Source: Vibrio metoecus (GTDB lineage: Bacteria; Pseudomonadota; Gammaproteobacteria; Enterobacterales; Vibrionaceae). Taken from it: DNA of 64,000 nt. Below the pieces are notes generated by a model. That model was not told the DNA's origin. It searched no databases and was given only the letters and a program-made list of their open reading frames with translations. Both the position numbers and the translations under genes were made by a program. The DNA lies in contig NZ_CP035686.1 in assembly GCF_009665255.1 (NCBI RefSeq), forward strand, positions 992,001 through 1,056,000, written 5' to 3'. The number at the start of each line of letters is the position of its first letter. Position 1 is the stretch's first letter. Of the stretch, positions 52,335-61,315 are shown in pieces.

Positions 52335-54797
52335 ATGGCGATTACACGAAGAAGTTTTCTGAAAGGTGTCGCAACCACCAGTGCGGCGTCGATTATTGGC
52401 CCAAGCCTACTGACCTCAGTTTCTGCCCAAGCGGCAGAAACCACGGGAACTTGGAAAGTCTCTGGTTCTCACTGGGGCGCCTTCCGCGCCCACATCTACG
52501 GCGGTAAGGTACAAGAGCTGAAAGCGTTGGAGTTGGATACCCACCCAACGGAAATGTTGAACGGCATTCAAGGCATTCTGTACAGCCCATCTCGCGTGCG
52601 TTACCCAATGGTGCGCCTCGATTGGTTGAAAAAACACAAATACAGCGCTGAAACGCGCGGTAACAACCGTTTTATCCGCGTGACTTGGGATGAAGCGATG
52701 GATCTGTTCTACCGTGAATTAGAGCGTGTTCAGAAGCAATACGGCCCTTGGGCGCTGCACGCAGGTCAAACCGGTTGGAACCAAACCGGTGCTTTCCACA
52801 ACTGTACCGCGATGATGCAGCGCGCTGTGGGTATGCATGGTAACTACATCACCAAAGTCGGGGATTACTCGACCGGTGCAGGTCAAACCATCATGCCTTA
52901 CGTACTGGGTTCAACCGAAGTTTACGCGCAAGGTACCTCTTGGAGCGAGATTTTAGACAACTCGGACAACATCATCTTGTGGGCAAACGATCCAGTGAAA
53001 AACCTGCAAGTGGGTTGGAACTGTGAAACGCACCAGTCTTTCGGCTATCTCGATCAATTAAAAGAGAAAGTCGCGAAAGGCGAGATCAACGTGGTTTCCG
53101 TTGACCCAGTGAAGAACAAGACACAGCGTTTCTTGCAAAATGATCACTTGTACATCAACCCACAAACTGACGTGGCGTTCATGCTGGCGGTTGCGCATGT
53201 GCTGTATACCGAAAACCTGTACGACAAGAAGTTCATCGAAACTTACTGCTTGGGCTTTGAAGAGTTCATTCCTTACGTATTGGGTAAGAGCAAAGATAAG
53301 GTTGAGAAAACGCCTGAGTGGGCAGCGACAATCTGTGGCGTGAAACCCGATGCGATCCGCGATTTCGCCCGTATGCTGGTGAATGGTCGTACTCAGCTGC
53401 TGTTTGGTTGGTGTATCCAACGTCAAGAACATGGTGAACAACCGTACTGGATGGGCGCGGTACTGGCGGCGATGATTGGTCAAATTGGTTTGCCGGGCGG
53501 TGGTATCTCTTACGGTCACCACTATTCAGGTATCGGTGTGCCTTCAACCGGTTTTGCTGGCCCTGGTGGCTTCCCACGTAACCTCGATCAAGGTGCGCAG
53601 CCAAAGTGGGACAACAATGACTTCAATGGTTACAGCAGCACGATTCCGGTTGCTCGCTGGATTGATGCGATTCTTGAGCCGGGTAAAAAGATCAACCACA
53701 ACGGTAACACGGTGACTCTGCCGGGCTTCAAGATGATGGTCATTTCGGGTTGTAACCCTTGGCACCACCACCAAGACCGTAACAAGATGAAGCGGGCATT
53801 CCAGAAACTGGAGACCGTGGTGACGATTGATTTCAGCTGGACGGCAACCTGCCGCTTCTCTGACATCGTACTGCCAGCTTGTACTCAGTGGGAACGTAAC
53901 GACATCGACTCTTACGGTTCCTACTCAGGTAAAGGTCTGATTGCGATGCATCGTTTGGTTGATCCACTGTTCCAGTCACGTACTGACTTTGAAATCATGG
54001 CTGAGCTGACTCGTCGTTTCGGCCGTGAAAAAGAGTACACCCGTGGCATGGATGAGATGGAGTGGGTACGCTCACTGTATGACGAATGTAAGAAAGCCAA
54101 CGATGGCAAGTTCTCTATGCCGGAATTCGATGAGTTCTGGGAGAAAGGCTTCCTTGATTTTGGTACTGGCACACCTTGGGTTCGTCATGCGGATTTCCGC
54201 AAAGATCCCGAAATCAATGCACTGGGTACGCCTTCTGGTTTTATCGAAATTACCTCGCGTAAGATCGGCCGCTATGGCTATGAACACTGCCAAGAACACC
54301 CAATGTGGTTTGAGAAAACCGAACGTTCACACGGTGGTCCGGGCTCTGATAAATATCCGTTCTGGTTGCAATCATGCCACCCAGACAAGCGTCTGCACTC
54401 ACAAATGTGTGAAGCGGAAGCGTTCCGTGCCACTTACGCGGTGCAAGGTCGCGAGCCTGTGTACATCAACCCTGCGGATGCGAAAGCCAAAGGCATTAAA
54501 GAGGGTGACTTGGTGCGCGTCTACAACGATCGTGGTCAACTGTTAGCTGGTGCGGTACTGAGTGAAAGCTACCCACGCGGTGTGATCCGTATTGAAGAGG
54601 GCGCTTGGTATGGCCCGCTGACAGAAAAAGTGGGCGCGATCTGTACTTACGGCGATCCCAATACGCTCACTCTGGATCTGGGAACGTCAGAGTTGGCGCA
54701 AGCCACTTCGGCGAATACCTGTATCGTCGATTTTGAGAAATTCCGTGGTGAAGTTCCACCCGTGACGTCATTTGGTGGCCCAATCGAAGTCATCTAA
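52335..54797 (+). CDS. torA: Trimethylamine-N-oxide reductase TorA
   Basis: TorA is a periplasmic molybdoenzyme that reduces TMAO to trimethylamine as a terminal electron acceptor. The 820-residue precursor has a Tat signal, with twin arginines at residues 5-6 in RRSFLKG and a cleavage region before AETTGTW. Molybdopterin binding features include GDYSTGAGQ (the Ser that ligates Mo) and GCNPWHHHQDRNKM. The TorD chaperone is encoded 36 kb away. Good GGAG ribosome-binding site and a terminator after the stop. Confidence 0.97.
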   Translation: MAITRRSFLKGVATTSAASIIGPSLLTSVSAQAAETTGTWKVSGSHWGAFRAHIYGGKVQELKALELDTHPTEMLNGIQGILYSPSRVRYPMVRLDWLKKHKYSAETRGNNRFIRVTWDEAMDLFYRELERVQKQYGPWALHAGQTGWNQTGAFHNCTAMMQRAVGMHGNYITKVGDYSTGAGQTIMPYVLGSTEVYAQGTSWSEILDNSDNIILWANDPVKNLQVGWNCETHQSFGYLDQLKEKVAKGEINVVSVDPVKNKTQRFLQNDHLYINPQTDVAFMLAVAHVLYTENLYDKKFIETYCLGFEEFIPYVLGKSKDKVEKTPEWAATICGVKPDAIRDFARMLVNGRTQLLFGWCIQRQEHGEQPYWMGAVLAAMIGQIGLPGGGISYGHHYSGIGVPSTGFAGPGGFPRNLDQGAQPKWDNNDFNGYSSTIPVARWIDAILEPGKKINHNGNTVTLPGFKMMVISGCNPWHHHQDRNKMKRAFQKLETVVTIDFSWTATCRFSDIVLPACTQWERNDIDSYGSYSGKGLIAMHRLVDPLFQSRTDFEIMAELTRRFGREKEYTRGMDEMEWVRSLYDECKKANDGKFSMPEFDEFWEKGFLDFGTGTPWVRHADFRKDPEINALGTPSGFIEITSRKIGRYGYEHCQEHPMWFEKTERSHGGPGSDKYPFWLQSCHPDKRLHSQMCEAEAFRATYAVQGREPVYINPADAKAKGIKEGDLVRVYNDRGQLLAGAVLSESYPRGVIRIEEGAWYGPLTEKVGAICTYGDPNTLTLDLGTSELAQATSANTCIVDFEKFRGEVPPVTSFGGPIEVI

Positions 54798-54832
54798 TCG
54801 TCTCTGTTAACGCAAAATGCGCGTTATCCCTC

Positions 54833-54859
54833 AAGCCAGCGTTCATCGCTGGCTTTTTT
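54833..54859 (+). terminator. Intrinsic terminator after torA
   Basis: AAGCCAGCG / CGCTGGCTT with a TTCAT loop is followed by T-rich sequence, 35 bases after the torA stop. Confidence 0.85.
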
Positions 54860-54985
54860 CTTCTCTTTTAGCCGTCAATCCGCTTAATCTGTCGCCAATC
54901 AAACCTGTGGATCACGTAAAACGTGAAATATCTAACGTAATGCGTGGATGTTTACGTCGACACTCAGGCAAAAAGGAGAGAGTCA

Positions 54986-56722
54986 ATGAGCCACTTAAGA
55001 CTAGCCAATGGGCGAGAGATCCTAGCGCAGCAAACGGATATTGAACTGGAGATTTCGGACAATGAGCTCTCCGCACAGTATATTGGGTTACACAATCGTC
55101 CTTTTGAACGCCGTTATCCGCTATTTAGCACGGTGTTGGATGTCGAGTCAGATGCGCGCTTAGTCGGTGATGGTTTCCAAATGCTCTCACAAGCCTCTGG
55201 AACGCTAAGCCATATCCAAGAAGTCGGACGTTGTCCTGATAACAATCTCAGTTACCGCATCTACCCTCATGATGCGCCAAAGCGTTTTTACAATACTTTG
55301 ATGATAGAGGCCGCTGGCCGTTATTTGTTGTTTGGTTTTACTTCTTGCCGGCGATTTGCGGGCTTTTTTGAAGTGCATCGTCATCCGCAACACTGGATAC
55401 TGAGTGCTTTTATTGATGGAGAAGAGACACGTCCGCAAGACTGGGTCACCAATCAGTTAGAGTCGGTGATTTGCTTAGAAGGTGAATCCATGTCGGAGCT
55501 TTACCAAGCCTATGCAGAGGCGATCTCGCGCCATCATCCACCAAGACCCCATCTCAAAGACCCTGCACCGATGGGCTGGTGTTCTTGGTATGCCTACTAT
55601 GCAGAAGTCACCGAACAAGACATCAAAGATAACGTGGCGGTATTAGCAGAGCGTCACCCTGAGCTGGAATGGGTGCTATTGGATGACGGCTATCAAGCGT
55701 TTATGGGCGATTGGCTCACGCCATCACAAAAGTTTCCCAGTGGTATTCAGCAAGTGATTGCCGATATTCGAGCCCAAGGTAAAAAGCCCGCTATCTGGCT
55801 TGCGCCTTTTATCGCGGAAGCGGATTCGGCGGTTTTTCGTCAGCATCCGGACTGGTTTGTGAAAAATGCCGCAGGTCAGCCACTCAAAGCCGAAGAGATC
55901 ACTTATGGCGGTTGGCGCTGTACGCCTTGGTATGTGTTGGATGGTTCTCATCCGGATGTGCAAGAGCACTTGACCCAAGTGGTGAAAACCCTGCGTGAAG
56001 AGTGGGGCGTTGAACTGTTTAAGCTGGATGCCAACTACTGGGGAACGCTACAAGGCCAGCGTTTTCAATCGGGTGTTACGGGTGTAGAAGCGTATCGAAT
56101 GGGCATGCAAGCCATTGCTGAAGGCGCAGGCGATGCGTGGCTACTGGGCTGTAATGCTCCGATGTGGCCATCGCTAGGTTTGGTGGATGCGATGCGAGTG
56201 TCGGACGATGTGGAGCGCAATGCTGATCGCTTTTGCCAAATGGCTCGTGAAACCTTAATGCGCAGTTGGCAACACAGACAGTTGTGGCAAATCGACCCAG
56301 ATTGCTTAACGTTAACTCCGTTACCAAACCAAAGTGCCGATCGTTCCAGTTATGAGTTTCATCGTAATTTGCTGTTAGCCAGTGGTGGCTTGCTGCTGTC
56401 GGGTGATCCACTGCCGAAGCTGACTCCGTTTGCGAAGCAGAGCCTTAAGCGGTTACTCAAGCGTTTTCAATATAACCAGAACTCATCTAAGCTAACTTCG
56501 CTGAGTTTGCATCATGCATTTTTGTCGTTGACCGATAAGAATGACCTACATTGTTTGTTTAATTTTCAAGGTAAGGAGCAGGAGTTTACTTTGGTCGCCA
56601 ACCATCCAGTACAGTGGTATGACTATTGGAGTGGTGAGCTTCTGAGCAGTGAGCCCAGTAAATTTCTCGTCGTCAATTTGGCGAAGGGGCTACAGAGCAG
56701 AGCCATATTGACAGTAGGTTAG
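54986..56722 (+). CDS. GH36 alpha-galactosidase
   Basis: A 578-residue GH36 glycosidase of the cytoplasm. The likely nucleophile is the Asp in LFKLDANYWG, and the acid/base is in MRVSDDVE. MGWCSWYAYYAEVTEQDI and VLLDDGYQAF lie at the start of the barrel. I chose the ATG at 54986 because AGGAGAG ends six bases before it. No signal peptide, transporter or regulator is adjacent, so this is a lone glycosidase gene. Substrate could be melibiose- or raffinose-like galactosides, or other alpha-galactosides or alpha-N-acetylgalactosaminides. Confidence 0.85.
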   Translation: MSHLRLANGREILAQQTDIELEISDNELSAQYIGLHNRPFERRYPLFSTVLDVESDARLVGDGFQMLSQASGTLSHIQEVGRCPDNNLSYRIYPHDAPKRFYNTLMIEAAGRYLLFGFTSCRRFAGFFEVHRHPQHWILSAFIDGEETRPQDWVTNQLESVICLEGESMSELYQAYAEAISRHHPPRPHLKDPAPMGWCSWYAYYAEVTEQDIKDNVAVLAERHPELEWVLLDDGYQAFMGDWLTPSQKFPSGIQQVIADIRAQGKKPAIWLAPFIAEADSAVFRQHPDWFVKNAAGQPLKAEEITYGGWRCTPWYVLDGSHPDVQEHLTQVVKTLREEWGVELFKLDANYWGTLQGQRFQSGVTGVEAYRMGMQAIAEGAGDAWLLGCNAPMWPSLGLVDAMRVSDDVERNADRFCQMARETLMRSWQHRQLWQIDPDCLTLTPLPNQSADRSSYEFHRNLLLASGGLLLSGDPLPKLTPFAKQSLKRLLKRFQYNQNSSKLTSLSLHHAFLSLTDKNDLHCLFNFQGKEQEFTLVANHPVQWYDYWSGELLSSEPSKFLVVNLAKGLQSRAILTVG

Positions 56723-56750
56723 TGGTGATGAAGCCAAACGGAATATTTGA

Positions 56751-56812
56751 AACAGCCGCTTTTGCCTATCCAAAATGGGTGAACACTCATTCGGCTAAGC
56801 AAAAGCGGTGTT
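56751..56812. terminator. Long hairpin between the GH36 and rsgA genes
   Basis: AACAGCCGCTTTTGC (56751-56765) pairs with GCAAAAGCGGTGTT (56799-56812) with one bulged base, and a 33-base loop contains a GTGAACAC palindrome. It separates two convergent genes and probably acts as a two-way terminator, although T runs are short. Confidence 0.6.
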
Positions 56813-56820
56813 AATTGGGA

Positions 56821-57882
56821 TTAATAACTGGTTTTGAGTTTCTGCTTGTCACTGCTTACATTACGGCACATCTTCCCAAATTGCTTCATTCTATTTCGTT
56901 GCTCAGCGAGTGTGGCGGAGTTATAAGCCTGCTCTCGCTGTAACTTAAAATAGTTTTGTAAGCGCCTTGCTTCCAAAGTGCCATTGCTGATCGCTTGTTG
57001 AACTGCACACCCCGGCTCAGTTTGATGTTGGCAATCTTTAAAACGGCACTGTAACGCTAAGGTTTCAATGTCTGAAAACGTCTCGCTAACCCCTTCGCCA
57101 CAGTCGACAAGTTGGAGCTCACGCATTCCCGGTGTATCGATGATCAACGCACCATCAGGGATCATGTGAACCGAACGCGCGGTAGTGGTATGGCGACCTT
57201 TACTGTCATCTTCACGGATCCCGCCGGTGAGTTGGGTTTCTCGACCAAGCAAGGTATTGGTCAAGGTTGATTTCCCGACGCCAGAGGAGCCAATAAATGC
57301 GACGGTTCTGCCTCTTGTGCACCACGGCCGTAAGGCTTCTACGCTGTTAGGATCGAGCGCGTTTACTGCCTCTACCAATAACGTTGCACTGAGTTGTTGA
57401 ACTTGCGCGATGTTTTGTTCTGCTTGTTCAGATAAATCGGCTTTGGTGAGTACCACCACAGGTTCGATTTGCGCTTCTTTGGCGATGCTCAGATAGCGTT
57501 CAATACGGCTGAGGTTAAAGTCGTCATTGAGTGAGCAGACGATAAACAGTGTATCAACATTGGTGGCGATCAACTGCTCTGCCACTTTACTTCCCGCCGC
57601 TTTTCGGCTCAGTTCACTTTGGCGTTCAAGTAGGCGTTTAAATTGCTGCTGTTCATCTAGCAAAACCCAATCGCCCACCGTCATTTTCGGTTGAGCGTGA
57701 TGAATGGCGAGATGAAAATGCCCTTGTTCACTGCAAAGCTGATAACCACTGCGATGATGAGCAACGACGCGGCAGATTTGCGTGTTTTCGTAATCTTCGA
57801 GTGTCAGTTGTTGTTGAAAAAAAGGTTTCCAGCCAAGTTGTGTCAATGTGTAAGGCTGAGAAGATGTCATTGTGTTGTTCAT
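56821..57882 (-). CDS. rsgA: Ribosome small-subunit-dependent GTPase RsgA (paralogue)
   Basis: RsgA assists late maturation of the 30S subunit. The 353-residue protein has an N-terminal OB fold (about 20-105), the circularly permuted GTPase with TKAD (G4) before the P-loop GSSGVGKST (G1, about 198-206) and DTPGMREL (G3), and a C-terminal zinc motif C...CKDC-like CRFKDCQHQTEPGC. Most Vibrio carry a second rsgA near psd. This may be the paralogue, so I treat the symbol as a family name. A small transcription unit lies just upstream. Confidence 0.88.
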   Translation of the reverse strand: MNNTMTSSQPYTLTQLGWKPFFQQQLTLEDYENTQICRVVAHHRSGYQLCSEQGHFHLAIHHAQPKMTVGDWVLLDEQQQFKRLLERQSELSRKAAGSKVAEQLIATNVDTLFIVCSLNDDFNLSRIERYLSIAKEAQIEPVVVLTKADLSEQAEQNIAQVQQLSATLLVEAVNALDPNSVEALRPWCTRGRTVAFIGSSGVGKSTLTNTLLGRETQLTGGIREDDSKGRHTTTARSVHMIPDGALIIDTPGMRELQLVDCGEGVSETFSDIETLALQCRFKDCQHQTEPGCAVQQAISNGTLEARRLQNYFKLQREQAYNSATLAEQRNRMKQFGKMCRNVSSDKQKLKTSY

Positions 57883-58302
57883 TGCGAATTTTCCCGGTGC
57901 GCGAAAGCACCCACTAAATCATAGTTCAGGGTTTAATTCGTTGATTAAATAGAATTCCCCCAGTTTGACTGGGCAAATTGAGAAGGGAAGGGAGAAGTCG
58001 CGTAGTGCGATAATAGAATTGAAAACGGACTTTCCGTTAACCCAACCATGCCCTTTGAATTTGGTTAGTTACAATCATCAGAAATCCTCCAGTTAATGAT
58101 AGAAACTGCGTGATTATACGTTGTATGCCCCAAAGAGCAAACATTGCGGTGACTTTCGATCGTAAAATCACCTGAGATTCGAGACTTACCGATGGAAGAA
58201 AAAGGTTTTTTTGATTTAGCGCCATAAAGAAAATATTAAATTGAGTAGAGTGCACCCTTTGTTTACGCCAGCTTGATGGCAAAAGAGAAAATAGGTAACA
58301 GG
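57883..58302. promoter_or_regulatory. rsgA-ppaC divergent intergenic region
   Basis: This 420-base gap between divergent genes holds a tight hairpin CCCAGT-TTG-ACTGGG (about 57959-57973), the candidate mini-cistron on the minus strand, and the ppaC promoter region on the plus strand (about 58190-58290). No larger gene is supported. Confidence 0.45.
58037..58078 (-). CDS. Candidate 13-codon mini-cistron
   Basis: Read on the minus strand there is a -10-like TATAAT (58118-58113) with a weak TTGCTC 16 bases before it, then GGAGG (58090-58086) seven bases ahead of an ATG. The frame encodes MIVTNQIQRAWLG and stops. Its stop codon overlaps a small hairpin AACGGA / TCCGTT (58024-58038) followed by TTCAATTC. 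All the parts of a tiny transcription unit are present, but whether it is transcribed or translated is unknown. It points at rsgA, 155 bases away, so a leader peptide is one option. Confidence 0.35.
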   Translation of the reverse strand: MIVTNQIQRAWLG

Positions 58303-59208
58303 ATGATTTTAGTTGTTGGTCATAAGAACCCAGACAGTGACAGTATTTGTAGTGCATTAGTGGCAGCCGAGTTTTTAAAAGCTCGTGGTTTAGAAGCGAA
58401 GGCGGTACGCCAAGGTGAAATCAACCGTGAAACGCAACATATTCTGAATGTGGCAGGCGTTGAGCAACCAGAATTACGTACCAGTGTGGCGGGCGAACAG
58501 GTGTGGTTAGTGGATTACACCGATTTAGCGCAAGCTCCGGATGACCTAAACCAAGCTGAGATCCTCGGTATTGTCGATCACCACCGTTTAGGCGATGTGA
58601 TGACGGTGAATCCACTGGAAGCGTGGATTTGGCCTGTGGGTTGTACCAGCACGATTCTGTTCAATCTCTTTAAGATGGAAAATGCAGAAATCACTCGCCC
58701 ACTTGCGTTACTGATGATCTCTGCCATTCTGTCTGACACTGTGGGTTTTGCTTCTCCAACTTGCACTCAAAAAGATCGAGACGCTGTTGCTGAGTTAGCG
58801 GTATTGGCCGGAATTACCGATCTGGAAGGCTTTATCAAAGCGCTACTGATTGCCAAAACTGACATTGAAGGTTTAAGCGCAGCGCAGTTGGTCGAAAAAG
58901 ATCTTAAAGCTTACCCATTCAATGGCCGTGAGTTGGTGGTCGGTCAGGTTGAACTGGCTACGCTAGAGCAAGTCGCCGATATGATTGAAGCCCTCGAAGC
59001 CGATCTGCAACGTCGTTGTGATGAAGAGTCTCTGGCACTCGCAGCACTGATGCTGACCGACATCACCACAGCACAAACTCGTTTGTTGTTTAAAGGTGAA
59101 TGGTCAGAAAAATTGGCTAAGCATGAAAAAGACGGCGTACTGATGATGGAAAACACCCTCAGCCGTAAGAAGCAAGGTTGGCCTTGGCTGCAAACGGAAC
59201 TGGCTTGA
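58303..59208 (+). CDS. ppaC: Manganese-dependent inorganic pyrophosphatase (class II)
   Basis: PpaC hydrolyses pyrophosphate with manganese or magnesium and cleans up biosynthetic pyrophosphate in the cytoplasm. The 301-residue DHH-family protein has GHKNPDSDS at residues 6-14, the DHH triad at 92-94 (VDHHR), and SRKKQ near the C terminus that binds phosphate. I chose the ATG at 58303 (MILVVGHKNPDSDS), because AGG lies seven bases before it and the N terminus aligns with the family. The longer frame starts in an unrelated sequence. Confidence 0.95.
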   Translation: MILVVGHKNPDSDSICSALVAAEFLKARGLEAKAVRQGEINRETQHILNVAGVEQPELRTSVAGEQVWLVDYTDLAQAPDDLNQAEILGIVDHHRLGDVMTVNPLEAWIWPVGCTSTILFNLFKMENAEITRPLALLMISAILSDTVGFASPTCTQKDRDAVAELAVLAGITDLEGFIKALLIAKTDIEGLSAAQLVEKDLKAYPFNGRELVVGQVELATLEQVADMIEALEADLQRRCDEESLALAALMLTDITTAQTRLLFKGEWSEKLAKHEKDGVLMMENTLSRKKQGWPWLQTELA

Positions 59209-59240
59209 TCGCCACTTCGCGGTTAACATTCTCCTTAAGC

Positions 59241-59274
59241 AACGCTCACGCTAGTATGCCGTGGGCGTTTTTTA
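59241..59274 (+). terminator. Intrinsic terminator after ppaC
   Basis: AACGCTCACG / CGTGGGCGTT with a nine-base loop and a T run lies 32 bases after the ppaC stop. Confidence 0.75.
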
Positions 59275-59344
59275 TCTCTGGTTGTAGGCATTGTCCTGCA
59301 ATCTTTCGCTCGGAAAGAGCCATGAATTCCAATGGGGAAAGAAG

Positions 59345-59734
59345 ATGTCTAATCCATTAACCGCAGAGCAGATGGCGCTCATCAATCAATATGACCAAGA
59401 GCAACGATTCAACTATTGCCTGAAAGAGATTGTGGCTAGCCAGCAAGTATGGATTTTAAAAGATGAATACGGTTGCGTAATGCTCAATACGGAAGAGGAA
59501 GATTGCGTTCCTGTTTGGCCACATCGTGAGTTTGCACAAGCGTGGGCAACGGGGGATTGGGCAGAGTGTGAACCCGAATCGATTGGGCTTAACAAATGGT
59601 TTAGTCGCTGGACACAAGGTTTAGAGCAAGACGATTTATCCGTGGTGGTTTTTCCAAACGACAACGAAGAAGGGGTGATTCTATTCCCTGATGAATTTGA
59701 TTTTGAACTGAAAAAACTGGCAAATCGTCGCTGA
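59345..59734 (+). CDS. DUF2750 protein
   Basis: A 129-residue protein of the DUF2750 family, of unknown function. It is soluble and acidic, with the pattern RFNYCLKEIVASQQVWIL near residue 20 and VPVWPHREFAQAWATGDWAE, which resembles immunity-type SUKH-like folds in style but is not one I can assign. The ATG at 59345 has GAAAGAAG upstream. The longer frame (from 59291) has no ribosome-binding site. Convergent with the DUF2927 gene, only 18 bases apart. Confidence 0.78.
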   Translation: MSNPLTAEQMALINQYDQEQRFNYCLKEIVASQQVWILKDEYGCVMLNTEEEDCVPVWPHREFAQAWATGDWAECEPESIGLNKWFSRWTQGLEQDDLSVVVFPNDNEEGVILFPDEFDFELKKLANRR

Positions 59735-59752
59735 TCGAGTATGGGCTGAGAA

Positions 59753-60523
59753 CTAACGAAGCCATTCATAGAGCGGTGAAGAGTGTGCCTCTTGCACCGC
59801 TTCTTCTAATCTACCTTGCTGCTGATATTGTTTGAGTTTGGTGCGGATCACCGACCGGACTTGGCGTTGACTCATGCCCGTAGTGAGTTCGGGTTCGTAG
59901 AGTAGCCACAGTAAAACCACATCAAGGGGAGATAGCAAATCTTCTGGGGTTTTATCGTTAAAGATGGAAGGATAGGCAAGCTCTGAATCATTAGGCAGCC
60001 CCATCACTTGAGTAATTTCTTCCACGATACAGGCCAACAGTTTGCCGTGGTCACGTGCTTGATCGACGGGAATCACAACCGATGCGGAAATAATTTCAGA
60101 AGTCACTACGTCGCTCTGGTAACTCGCTTGGCAAATGGCGCCATGCATCGATTGTATGGCTGCTTTTCCTGCAACGTCTTCTAATACCTGCTGCCACTTT
60201 GATTGTCGGGTGAATACCCAAATCACATTCGCCTGAGCTTTGTCGGTCACTACTTGAATTGGGTGCTGGGTTATGCTCGAAAGATGGCTCAGGTGATCTC
60301 GCGCAAGCTGTTCATGCAGAACGCTATCAGGGACTTGATGTTCAAAATAAATCCGTATGGGCTTGCGCCATTTGCTCAGCGGTTTTTCACCTGCGGAATA
60401 TTCGTTGTGCATCGCTACGGCGAGAAAGGCTTGTTCGATAAAAGCGGGATCGCGCCAGTTGTCTTGAGCTAGAGCCTTAAGGCTAAGTAGGGTGAGTAGC
60501 CCAACAACGATCCCTTTATGCAT
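59753..60523 (-). CDS. DUF2927 secreted protein at the end of the sap operon
   Basis: A 256-residue protein with an N-terminal signal peptide (MHKGIVVGLLTLLSLKALAQ) and a DUF2927 region (about 45-215; IRIYFEHQVPDSVLHEQLARDH, VVIPVDQARDHGKLLACIVEEITQVMGL). The EEITQ stretch stands where a related HExxH-type motif would be, so peptidase activity is unsupported. It starts three bases after the sapF stop and should be on the same transcript. Its role in peptide uptake is unknown. Confidence 0.8.
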   Translation of the reverse strand: MHKGIVVGLLTLLSLKALAQDNWRDPAFIEQAFLAVAMHNEYSAGEKPLSKWRKPIRIYFEHQVPDSVLHEQLARDHLSHLSSITQHPIQVVTDKAQANVIWVFTRQSKWQQVLEDVAGKAAIQSMHGAICQASYQSDVVTSEIISASVVIPVDQARDHGKLLACIVEEITQVMGLPNDSELAYPSIFNDKTPEDLLSPLDVVLLWLLYEPELTTGMSQRQVRSVIRTKLKQYQQQGRLEEAVQEAHSSPLYEWLR

Positions 60524-60526
60524 GAC

Positions 60527-61315
60527 TTAATATTTAAACGTCGGTGCTTTGGTGAAGTGACTTTCGATCATACGTTGAGTGATCGGGTGTTGCGGGCTGG
60601 CCAACACTTCATGGGTATCACCGGATTCCACTACATCGCCTTCATGCATCACGATAATTTTATCGGTGATGTGTTTAATCACCCCAATATGTTGCGATAC
60701 ATACACAAATGACACGCCCATCTCTTCTTGCAGTTCCAGAAAGAGATTGAGGATTTGCGAACGCATCGCCATATCCAGACCATTCAACGCTTCATCGGCA
60801 ATAATGATCGATGGTTGCAAAATTAAGGCGCGTGCCAAACAGACCCGCTGTTTTTGTCCTGTTGCTAGCATTTGAGGATAGAAGTAGGCGTGTTCTGGCA
60901 ATAAACCCACTCGTTGCAAGGTATCTTTTACGCGGCGCATGCGGGCTTCTGGGGGCATGCTGGTGTTTCGTTTCAGCGGTCCTTCTAGAATTGTCCCGAT
61001 CTGTAAACGTGGATTGAGCGAGGTATTTGGGTCTTGGAAAATCATCCGGATGAGTTTACAGCGCGTCGAATAGTCTTTGTGTTCTAAAAGCTCACCGTTT
61101 ACTCGGATTTCACCGCCCGTTGGTGCGACCATGCCCGCCAACATCCGTGCGAGCGTGGATTTTCCTGAACCGTTTTGCCCAATAAAACCAATGGTTTGTC
61201 CCGCTTCCAGAGTAAAGCTAACGGGTTTCACCGCATGTTGGATCTGTTTGCGTAAAAAACCGGAGCGAGTGACAAAGTCTTTATGTAGATTAGTGACTTC
61301 TAACAGCGCACTCAT
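60527..61315 (-). CDS. sapF: Peptide ABC transporter ATPase SapF
   Basis: SapF is one of two ATPases of the Sap system, an inner-membrane peptide/putrescine transporter linked to resistance to antimicrobial peptides in enterobacteria. The 262-residue protein has Walker A GQNGSGKS at residues 46-53, signature LATGQKQR and Walker B IIIADEALNGLD. Its ATG overlaps the sapD stop by four bases, so translation is coupled. Confidence 0.93.
   Translation of the reverse strand: MSALLEVTNLHKDFVTRSGFLRKQIQHAVKPVSFTLEAGQTIGFIGQNGSGKSTLARMLAGMVAPTGGEIRVNGELLEHKDYSTRCKLIRMIFQDPNTSLNPRLQIGTILEGPLKRNTSMPPEARMRRVKDTLQRVGLLPEHAYFYPQMLATGQKQRVCLARALILQPSIIIADEALNGLDMAMRSQILNLFLELQEEMGVSFVYVSQHIGVIKHITDKIIVMHEGDVVESGDTHEVLASPQHPITQRMIESHFTKAPTFKY

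Noticed and set aside
58037..58357. 106-residue minus-strand frame that includes the 13-codon unit
   Set aside because: The first part is antisense to ppaC and no upstream start has a ribosome-binding site. Only the short C-terminal frame has good signals.
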